Source: Streptomyces sp. CC0208
Lineage (GTDB): Bacteria; Actinomycetota; Actinomycetes; Streptomycetales; Streptomycetaceae
Direction of reading: 5' to 3'
DNA length: 64,000 nt
Assembly: GCF_003443735.1 (NCBI RefSeq)
Contig: NZ_CP031969.1
Location: forward strand, 6,386,001-6,450,000
Numbering within the stretch: the stretch's first letter is position 1; each line of letters starts with the position of its first letter. Of this stretch, positions 57,929 to 64,000 are shown one piece after another. Both the position numbers and the translations under genes were made by a program. The notes beneath the pieces are model-generated. The model was not told where the DNA came from. It was given only the letters and a program-made list of their open reading frames with translations, and searched no databases.

Positions 57929-59056
57929 TCACCTGCGCCCGAGATACATCCCCAACGCCCGCTGCAGCACCCGCCCTTGGACCCCCACGGGGCGTTCCCA
58001 CTCGCCGAGGTACTCCACGACCCGGCCCCCCGCCCCCGTCTTGAAGTGGAGCCGGCCCAGCAGCCGGTCCTCGCCGAGGGAGGGGGTGACCGCACGCAGG
58101 TCGTACGTCGCCGCACCGGCCGCCCGCGCATCGCACAGCATCCGCCACAACAGCGCGCTGCTGGGCCGCACTTCCCGCCCCCGGCGGCCGGACCCGGCGT
58201 AGGAGTGCCAGACCCGGGAGCCGACGTTGATCATCAGCGCGGCGGAGAGCACCTCGCCGTCGTACTCGGCGAGATAGAGCCGCAGCCGGTCGGAGTCCTC
58301 GGCGTTCAGGGCCTCCCACATGCGCCGGAAGTAGGCCGGGGGCCGGACCCGGAAACCGTCGCGGGCGGCGGTGGCCGCGTAGAGGCGGTAGAAGTCGGGC
58401 AGATCGGCGGCCGTACCCCAGGAGACCCGGACGCCCGCCGACTCGGCCGTGCGCAGGGACTGCTCGAAGTGCGGCGCGAGGGCCGCGCGCAGCTCGTCCA
58501 CCGAGCGGCCCGCCAGCGGGATGTGACAGCCGTACCGTGGCTGCCCGAGGCCGAAGCCGCTGTCCTCGTCCTGTGCGCACCGCCGCCACCCGAGCCCGCG
58601 CAGCCGTTCCCCGGCGTCCAGCGCGAACCCGTCGACACCGGCCGCGGGCAGCTCGCGCACATGGCGGACGCCGGGGTCGGCGAGGCCCGCCGTCACCGTG
58701 CCGGCGTCCCAGTGCCGGACGACGACGGGCGGCCCGATCCGCACCGAGAACGCCCCGCGCTTCTCCAGATGGGCGACCAGGGGATCCAGCAGGTGTTCCG
58801 GGCGCGGGCCCAGCCAGTCGATCGTCGGTCCGTCGGGCAGGTAGGCGAGACAGCGCCGGGTGCCGGGCAGCGGCCGGTACAGGACGAGGGCCGTCGCGAT
58901 CCTGGTCCCGTCCTCGAACCAGCCGACGCTCTCCGCCAGCCAGTCGGGCTTCACGTCGGCCCACTCGGGGATCTGGAGATGGCTCGCGTCGGGATGCAGC
59001 CGCAGATGGGCGAGATGTTCCTCGCGCGTGATCTCGCGCACATACGGGCTGGTCAT
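57929..59056 (-). CDS. FemABX-type peptidyltransferase (FemX-like)
   Basis: 375 aa with two GNAT-like halves. HLQIPEWADVKPDW near the start, VSWGTAADLPDFYRLYAATA in the middle and the ending LHFKTGAGGRVVEYLGEWER are typical of Fem aminoacyltransferases, which use aminoacyl-tRNA to add the cross-bridge amino acid to lipid II. In S. coelicolor FemX adds glycine. ATG 59056 follows GGAGC. It is convergent with the amidase gene, 35 bases apart. Confidence 0.93.
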   Translation of the reverse strand: MTSPYVREITREEHLAHLRLHPDASHLQIPEWADVKPDWLAESVGWFEDGTRIATALVLYRPLPGTRRCLAYLPDGPTIDWLGPRPEHLLDPLVAHLEKRGAFSVRIGPPVVVRHWDAGTVTAGLADPGVRHVRELPAAGVDGFALDAGERLRGLGWRRCAQDEDSGFGLGQPRYGCHIPLAGRSVDELRAALAPHFEQSLRTAESAGVRVSWGTAADLPDFYRLYAATAARDGFRVRPPAYFRRMWEALNAEDSDRLRLYLAEYDGEVLSAALMINVGSRVWHSYAGSGRRGREVRPSSALLWRMLCDARAAGAATYDLRAVTPSLGEDRLLGRLHFKTGAGGRVVEYLGEWERPVGVQGRVLQRALGMYLGRR

Positions 59057-59215
59057 GGGCGGGGTGCTCCTGTTCGGGGCGGCCACGGTACGCCGGGAGT
59101 CACGGCCGGGGTCAAGAGCCTCAGCTCTCACAGGCTTCTCGTAGGCGACTCAAGGACCACGCCGAAACAGCCGCCCTATCGTCATCCACACGCACTGACT
59201 GGAGGTGGGGAAGAA

Positions 59216-59449
59216 ATGAACAGCAGTCACATGAACGGCCCCGAGAAGACCGCTGGCAGGCTCCGTACCACCGGCGGCCCCTGGGCGGTCGTCTGTGCCG
59301 TCGCGGCCGTCATCCTCGGCCCGGCCGCGGTCACCGCGTCCGCCCTCGACCAGGCCAACGCGGCCCCCCTGCACCACCCGGTGAAGGCGGACCAGACGCA
59401 GGCGTACATCCCGACGGACACGACCCGCCGCCGGAACGCGGCGGCCTGA
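59216..59449 (+). CDS. Small membrane or secreted protein, unknown function
   Basis: 77 aa. A hydrophobic segment (WAVVCAVAAVILGPAAVTASA, about 23-43) after a charged start acts as signal peptide or anchor; the remainder is polar (HHPVKADQTQAYIPTDTT) and ends RRRNAAA. GGAGGTGGGG precedes ATG 59216, a strong binding site. No family recognised. Divergent from femX. Confidence 0.78.
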   Translation: MNSSHMNGPEKTAGRLRTTGGPWAVVCAVAAVILGPAAVTASALDQANAAPLHHPVKADQTQAYIPTDTTRRRNAAA

Positions 59450-59483
59450 GAGACGGCATGAGACGGCAGCCGGTGACGGGCGC

Positions 59484-60002
59484 TCAGCCCCTGAAGCGCT
59501 CCCACAACTTGGGACACCGCTCCGCCAGCACCCGGTCGCTCTCCAGGTCGACCGGCGCGCCCAGCGGCTCGGAGGCCGCGGGCGGGATACCCAGGTCGGG
59601 CGCGACGGTACCGGTGAGCTGCTCGTAGGCCTCGTCGGCCGCGAAGCCCAGTTCCTCGCCGTCGCCGTCGATCTCCTCGTCGAAGTCGGCCAGCAGGTCG
59701 GCGAGCGAGTCGGGGTCGTGCACCCCGCCCTCGTACACCTCGCGGCCCTGGCCGATCAGCCAGCAGCGGAAGGAGTCGAAGGCGTCGTCGCTCGCCCCGT
59801 CCAGCAGGATCCAGGCGGCGCCCCACAGGTCCCACGTGTACGCGCGGTTGAAGCGTGCCTCGAAGTGACGGGCGAAGTCGAGGACCATCTCCGGGTCCAG
59901 CGCGAGCAGCCGGTCCACCAGCAGGTCGGCCTGCTCCTCGGGGTCGCCCTCGGCGGCCTCGCGGGTGGCGTCCACCAGCTCCCAGAACTCCGTCTCGTCC
60001 AT
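59484..60002 (-). CDS. DUF4240 protein
   Basis: 172 aa, acidic. MDETEFWELVDATREAAEGD, FNRAYTWDLWGAAWILLDGA and DSFRCWLIGQGREVYEGG are the DUF4240 hallmarks. Known WGR-associated or immunity-like relatives exist, but no function is proved. ATG 60002 is preferred over the adjoining GTG 60005. Confidence 0.92.
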   Translation of the reverse strand: MDETEFWELVDATREAAEGDPEEQADLLVDRLLALDPEMVLDFARHFEARFNRAYTWDLWGAAWILLDGASDDAFDSFRCWLIGQGREVYEGGVHDPDSLADLLADFDEEIDGDGEELGFAADEAYEQLTGTVAPDLGIPPAASEPLGAPVDLESDRVLAERCPKLWERFRG

Positions 60003-60058
60003 CACGGGTCCAGCATCGGGCCTGAAAGGGTGGGGCGCACGTGGAGTGCGGCGGATTG

Positions 60059-61033
60059 TTATGTCCCGTACAGGCGGCCCAGCCGTCTCGCGTCCTCGGC
60101 GAATCGCGCCCGCAGACTCTCCGGAGCCAGCACTTCCACCTCAGGACCGAGTCCCGCCAGCTGGGTGTGGGCGACCTGTTCGGACTCCACCGGGAGCGTC
60201 ACGGTCAGCCACCCGTCCTCGTGAGCCGCTTCCGCGGCCGCCAGCGCCTCCCGCGCGGAGGCCGGATCGACGACGTACGGAAGTCGTCGCACGCCGTCCC
60301 CGGACAGCCGTACGACGACCTCGGCCCGCAGGATCGAGCGCGCGAACTGTTCGGCGCGCTCCGCCCAGAAGCCGGGCAGGTCGAACCCCTCGTCGCGCTC
60401 GAAGCGATCCTCGCCGGCCGTCACCGCCGTGAAACGGTCGAGCCGGTACACCCGGAAGGAACCGCCGTCCTGGACCCGCGCGCACAGGTACCAGACGCCC
60501 GCCTTGAGCACGAGCCCGTACGGTTCCAGCTCCCGCTCCACTTCGCCCTCCCGGCCGCAGTAGCGCGCGGTGACCCGTCGGTCGTCCCACACCGCGTCGG
60601 CGACGGCGGGCAGCGACTCGGGGGACTTCGGCTCGGTGAACCAGCCCGGCGCGTCCAGGTGGAAGCGCTGGGCCGACGTACGGGAAGCGTCCCGCAGGGA
60701 CGGCAGCAGGGCCGCCGAGACCTTCAACCGGGCGGCGGAGGCGGCGTCCTCCAGCCCCATCTCGCGCAGCGCCCCCGGCACCCCGGACAGGAACAGCGCC
60801 TCGGCCTCGCTCCGGGCCAGTCCGGTCAGCCGGGTCCGGTACCCGCCGATCAGCCGGTACCCGCCGGCCCGCCCCCGGTCGGCGTAGACCGGGACCCCCG
60901 CCTCCGACAGCGCCTGCGCGTCCCGCGACACCGTCCGCTCCGACACCTCCAGCTCCCGCGCCAGCTCGGCGGCGGTCATGGAGGGCCGGGACTGGAGCAA
61001 CAGCACCATCCTGATGAGCCGGGCAGCACGCAT
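60059..61033 (-). CDS. WYL-domain transcriptional regulator (YafY/DeoR-type HTH)
   Basis: 324 aa. The N-terminal helix-turn-helix has LLLQSRPSMTAAELARELEV followed by SERTVSRDAQALSEAGVP. The WYL region (about 135-215) reads RELEPYGLVLKAGVWYLCAR with VYRLDRFTAV; the WYL triad is present (W-Y-L in VWYLCA). Such regulators sense nucleic acid or small ligands. ATG 61033. The target is unknown; it could be itself. Confidence 0.93.
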   Translation of the reverse strand: MRAARLIRMVLLLQSRPSMTAAELARELEVSERTVSRDAQALSEAGVPVYADRGRAGGYRLIGGYRTRLTGLARSEAEALFLSGVPGALREMGLEDAASAARLKVSAALLPSLRDASRTSAQRFHLDAPGWFTEPKSPESLPAVADAVWDDRRVTARYCGREGEVERELEPYGLVLKAGVWYLCARVQDGGSFRVYRLDRFTAVTAGEDRFERDEGFDLPGFWAERAEQFARSILRAEVVVRLSGDGVRRLPYVVDPASAREALAAAEAAHEDGWLTVTLPVESEQVAHTQLAGLGPEVEVLAPESLRARFAEDARRLGRLYGT

Positions 61034-61063
61034 ACGGCCATGATGCCGGGGCCCACTGACAGC

Positions 61064-61093
61064 GAAGGGGTACGGCGGCCGCCGTACCCCTTC
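61064..61093. terminator. Terminator after aceE
   Basis: A perfect 15+15 base palindrome (GAAGGGGTACGGCGG / CCGCCGTACCCCTTC) lies 25 bases past the aceE stop on the minus strand and 31 bases upstream of the WYL gene start. Confidence 0.8.
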
Positions 61094-61118
61094 ACCGCGA
61101 GCGTCGAAGCTCAGGCCC

Positions 61119-63821
61119 TCACAGCCCGTACTTCTCGCGTGCTTCCTTCACCGCCGTCGCCTTGACCTCGCCGCGGCGGGCCAGCTGGGCCAGGGCCGCG
61201 ACCACGACCGACTCGGCGTCGACGCCGAAGTGGCGGCGGGCGCCCTCGCGGGTGTCGGAGAGGCCGAAGCCGTCCGCGCCGAGCGAGGACCAGTCCTGCT
61301 CGACCCACTGCGCGATCTGGTCCGGGACCTGACGCATGTAGTCGGAGACCGCGAGCACCGGGCCCTCGGCACCGTGCAGCGCCTGACGGACGTACGGTAC
61401 CCGCTCCTCGCCGCGCAGCAGACCGGCGTCGGCCTCCAGCGCGTCACGGCGCAGCTCCGTCCAGGAGGTCGCGGACCACACGTCGGACGCCACGCCCCAC
61501 TCCTCGGCCAGCATCCGCTGGGCCTTCAGCACCCAGTGGATCGCCGTGCCGGAGCCGAGGAGCTGGATGCGGGGGGCGTTCGCGGCCGGGGAAAGGCCCG
61601 CGGACTCCGCCGTGTTGAAGCGGTACAGGCCCTTGACGATGCCCTCGTCGATGCCGAGGCCGGACGGCTTCGCGGGCTGCGGGAGCGGCTCGTTGTAGAC
61701 CGTCAGGTAGTAGAAGACGTTCGGGTCCTCGCCGGGGGCCGCCTCGCCGTACATGCGGCGGATACCGTCGCGCACGATGGTGGCGACCTCGTAGGCGAAC
61801 GCCGGGTCGTACGTCAGCGCCGCCGGGTTCGTCGCCGCGATCACCGGGGAGTGCCCGTCCGCGTGCTGCAGGCCCTCGCCCGTCAGCGTGGTACGGCCCG
61901 CCGTGGCGCCGACGAGGAAGCCGCGGCCGAGCTGGTCGCCGAGCTGCCACATCTGGTCGGCGGTGCGCTGCCAGCCGAACATCGAGTAGAAGATGTAGAA
62001 CGGGATCATCGCCTCGCCGTGCGTCGCGTACGACGTCGAAGCGGCGATGAAGTCGGCCATCGAACCGGCCTCGGTGATCCCCTCGTTGAGGATCTGGCCG
62101 TTCTGGGCCTCCTTGTAGTACATCAGCTGGTCGCGGTCGACCGGCTCGTACGTCTGGCCCTTGGGCGAGTAGATGCCCAGGGACGGGAAGAGGCTCTCCA
62201 TGCCGAAGGTTCGCGCCTCGTCGGGAACGATCGGCACCCAGCGCTTACCCGTCTCCTTGTCGCGGACCAAGTCCTTGATGAGCCGGACGAAGGCCATGGT
62301 GGTGGCCACGTTCTGCGAGCCGGAGCCCTTGTCGAAGGAGGCGAAGGCCTTCTCCGCCGGGGCCGGCAGGGGGGCCACGGGGTGCACTCGGCGGGCCGGC
62401 GCGGGACCACCGAGAGCGGCCCGGCGCTCCTGGAGGTAGCGCACCTCGGGGGAGTCGGCGCCCGGGTGGCCGTAGGGCACCACACCGTCGACGAAGTCGC
62501 TGTCCTTGATGGGCAGTTCGAGCAGGTCGCGCATCGTCTTGAACTCGTCCACCGACAGCTTCTTCATCTGGTGGTTGGCGTTCTTCGACGCGAAGCCCTC
62601 GCCGAGGGTGTGGCCCTTGACCGTCTGGGCCAGGATCACGGTCGGCGCGCCCTTGAACTCGACGGCGGCCTTGTAGGCGGCGTACACCTTGCGCGCCTCA
62701 TGGCCACCGCGGGAGAGGTGGAAACACTCGAGGATCTTGTCGTCGGACAGCAGCTTGGCCATCTCGACGAGCGCCGGGTCCTTGCCGAAGAAGTCCTGGC
62801 GGATGTAGGCCGCGTCGCGCGTCTGGTACGTCTGCACCTGCGCGTCCGGTACCTCGCGCAGCCGTCGTACGAGCGCGCCTGTGGTGTCGAGCTGGAAGAG
62901 CTCGTCCCAGGCGTTGCCCCACAGCGACTTGACGACGTTCCAGCCGGCGCCGCGGAACTGGGCCTCCAGCTCCTGCACGATCTTGAAGTTCGCGCGGACC
63001 GGGCCGTCGAGGCGCTGGAGGTTGCAGTTGATGACGAAGGTGAGGTTGTCGAGGCCCTCGCGGCTCGCGAGCGCGAGTGCCGCCGTGGACTCGGGCTCGT
63101 CCATCTCGCCGTCGCCGAGGAAGGCCCAGACGTGGGACTGCGAGACGTCCTTGATGCCGCGGGCGGTCAGGTAGCGGTTGAAACGCGCCTGGTAGATCGC
63201 GGAGAGCGGGCCGAGGCCCATCGACACCGTCGGGAACTCCCACAGCCAGGGCAGGCGGCGCGGGTGCGGATACGACGGGAGGCCGTTGCCGCCCGACTCG
63301 CGGCGGAAGTTGTCGAGCTGGTGCTCGTCCAGCCGGCCGTCGAGGAAGGCGCGGGCGTAGATGCCGGGGGAGGCGTGGCCCTGGATGTAGAGCTGGTCGC
63401 CGGACCCGTCGGCCTCCTTGCCCTTGAAGAAGTGGTTGAAGCCGGTCTCGTAGAGCCAGGCCGCGGAGGCGAAGGTGGCGATGTGGCCGCCGACGCCGTA
63501 TTTGCTGCCCCGGGTCACCATCGCGGCCGCGTTCCAGCGGTTCCACGCGGTGATGCGGGCCTCCATCTCCGGGTCACCGGGCAGGCCCGGCTCGGCGGCG
63601 GTGGGGATGGTGTTGACGTAGTCGGTCTCGAGGAGCTTCGGCAGCGCGATGCCGTTGCCCTCCGCCCTCTCCAGCGTGCGGCGCATCAGGTACGCGGCAC
63701 GGTGCGGGCCGGCCGCCTTGGCGACCGCGTCCAGGGAGGCCTGCCATTCGGCGGTCTCCTCGGGGTCCCGGTCGGGGAGCTGGTCGAGCTCGCTGGCCTG
63801 GATGGCGTTGGGGTCGGTCAT
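61119..63821 (-). CDS. aceE: Pyruvate dehydrogenase E1 component, homodimeric (AceE)
   Basis: 900 aa, typical for the homodimeric E1 that decarboxylates pyruvate and acetylates lipoyl-E2. The thiamine-diphosphate motif is GDGEMDEPES (GDG at 236-238) ending in INCNLQ. Further hallmarks are GHIATFASAAWLYETGFNHF, GQTYEPVDRDQLMYYKE and MIPFYIFYSMFGWQR. ATG 63821 (MTDPNAIQ) has GAGGAAGG upstream. E2 and E3 genes are not in the window. The lipA-lipB genes 12 kb away make the cofactor of its E2 partner. Confidence 0.97.
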   Translation of the reverse strand: MTDPNAIQASELDQLPDRDPEETAEWQASLDAVAKAAGPHRAAYLMRRTLERAEGNGIALPKLLETDYVNTIPTAAEPGLPGDPEMEARITAWNRWNAAAMVTRGSKYGVGGHIATFASAAWLYETGFNHFFKGKEADGSGDQLYIQGHASPGIYARAFLDGRLDEHQLDNFRRESGGNGLPSYPHPRRLPWLWEFPTVSMGLGPLSAIYQARFNRYLTARGIKDVSQSHVWAFLGDGEMDEPESTAALALASREGLDNLTFVINCNLQRLDGPVRANFKIVQELEAQFRGAGWNVVKSLWGNAWDELFQLDTTGALVRRLREVPDAQVQTYQTRDAAYIRQDFFGKDPALVEMAKLLSDDKILECFHLSRGGHEARKVYAAYKAAVEFKGAPTVILAQTVKGHTLGEGFASKNANHQMKKLSVDEFKTMRDLLELPIKDSDFVDGVVPYGHPGADSPEVRYLQERRAALGGPAPARRVHPVAPLPAPAEKAFASFDKGSGSQNVATTMAFVRLIKDLVRDKETGKRWVPIVPDEARTFGMESLFPSLGIYSPKGQTYEPVDRDQLMYYKEAQNGQILNEGITEAGSMADFIAASTSYATHGEAMIPFYIFYSMFGWQRTADQMWQLGDQLGRGFLVGATAGRTTLTGEGLQHADGHSPVIAATNPAALTYDPAFAYEVATIVRDGIRRMYGEAAPGEDPNVFYYLTVYNEPLPQPAKPSGLGIDEGIVKGLYRFNTAESAGLSPAANAPRIQLLGSGTAIHWVLKAQRMLAEEWGVASDVWSATSWTELRRDALEADAGLLRGEERVPYVRQALHGAEGPVLAVSDYMRQVPDQIAQWVEQDWSSLGADGFGLSDTREGARRHFGVDAESVVVAALAQLARRGEVKATAVKEAREKYGL

Positions 63822-63931
63822 GTCGCCGCCTTCCTCAGTCGAAGGGGGTTCCCTCAATCAGGCAGGGTTTCGGGGGTGCCCTTTGTCTTTGGCAGGACAG
63901 GGCGGAGGGCCCCGGTAAGGGCCCGTCGGCG

Positions 63932-63961
63932 ACTCTAACTCGCTGATCGATGATCGATCAA
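63932..63961 (-). promoter_or_regulatory. aceE: Candidate aceE promoter with internal palindrome
   Basis: On the minus strand TTGATC (63956-63961) and TAGAGT (63932-63937) are 18 bases apart. The -35 and most of the spacer are covered by TGATCGATGATCGATCA (63944-63960), two 8-base arms around one base. A repressor bound there would block the promoter. It lies 111-140 bases before the aceE start. Confidence 0.6.
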
Positions 63962-64000
63962 AGGGTTGAGGGGCAAAACTTCTCGATGACGACAAAGTAG

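Noticed and set aside
57929-58964. Frame 56865-58964 on the minus strand running past femX
   Set aside because: Different frame from femX, no motifs, overlaps the amidase gene.

Overview
The window looks like a chromosomal core segment of a Streptomyces species. It has very high G+C, G/C-ending codons, strong AGGAG-type ribosome binding sites, many GTG starts and typical actinobacterial families (GlnE, GSI plus GSII, MarP, PspAB/HtpX, DUF4191, FemX). From memory, gene content and order match the S. coelicolor region that runs from glnE through the mal genes, glnII, glnA and lipA/lipB to aceE. I see no phage, insertion sequence, CRISPR array, rRNA or tRNA gene.

Layout. 1-5.1 kb: the start of a PPOX-family gene, a C-rich minisatellite, glnE (adenylylates GSI), and a PAP2 membrane protein whose 3' end has been tandemly duplicated. 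5.2-20 kb: a maltodextrin/starch block. It holds malR (LacI repressor), malEFG (ABC importer without its own ATPase), a cytoplasmic alpha-glucosidase, a RibD-C/DHFR-like gene, a secreted alpha-amylase, a decayed glycosidase fragment behind a CebR-type operator, and a giant secreted amylopullulanase. Starch is cut outside the cell, oligomers enter through MalEFG, and AglA releases glucose. MalR-like CTTGC/GCAAG motifs recur at malE and at both amylase promoters. 20-27.5 kb: signalling and unknown genes (REC-PP2C phosphatase, tautomerase-like protein, TetR, TPR protein, lipoprotein, DUF1996 secreted protein).

27.7-45.6 kb: a NarL-type two-component pair, then glnII, an orphan winged-helix regulator, an SDR gene, a broken alpha/beta-hydrolase, a secreted double-psi-barrel-like protein, ArsC-like, conserved small protein, YcaQ-like and DUF2252 genes, an unusual hydrolase-kinase fusion, pspAB-htpX, a frameshifted HEAT-like gene, and glnA with an excellent GlnR operator. 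GlnE and its target, GlnA Tyr397, are both in the window, together with GSII, which GlnE is not known to modify.

45.7-64 kb: secretory lipase, DUF4191, the lipoate pathway (lipB-lipA), an NsdA-like HTH/TPR regulator, FAD oxidoreductase, TIGR01777 epimerase, GNAT, a 51-aa membrane peptide next to a MarP protease, a membrane-anchored amidase, FemX, DUF4240, a WYL regulator and aceE (pyruvate dehydrogenase E1). LipA/LipB make the lipoyl cofactor used by the E2 partner of AceE.

The items most worth a second look are the glycosidase remnant with its CebR box between two MalR-type amylase promoters, the alpha/beta-hydrolase-phosphotransferase fusion, the one-base frameshift in the HEAT-like gene, the tandem duplication that copies a gene's stop codon, the contrasting GlnR sites at glnII and glnA, and the palindrome inside the aceE promoter. 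I did not find a clearly new multi-gene system.
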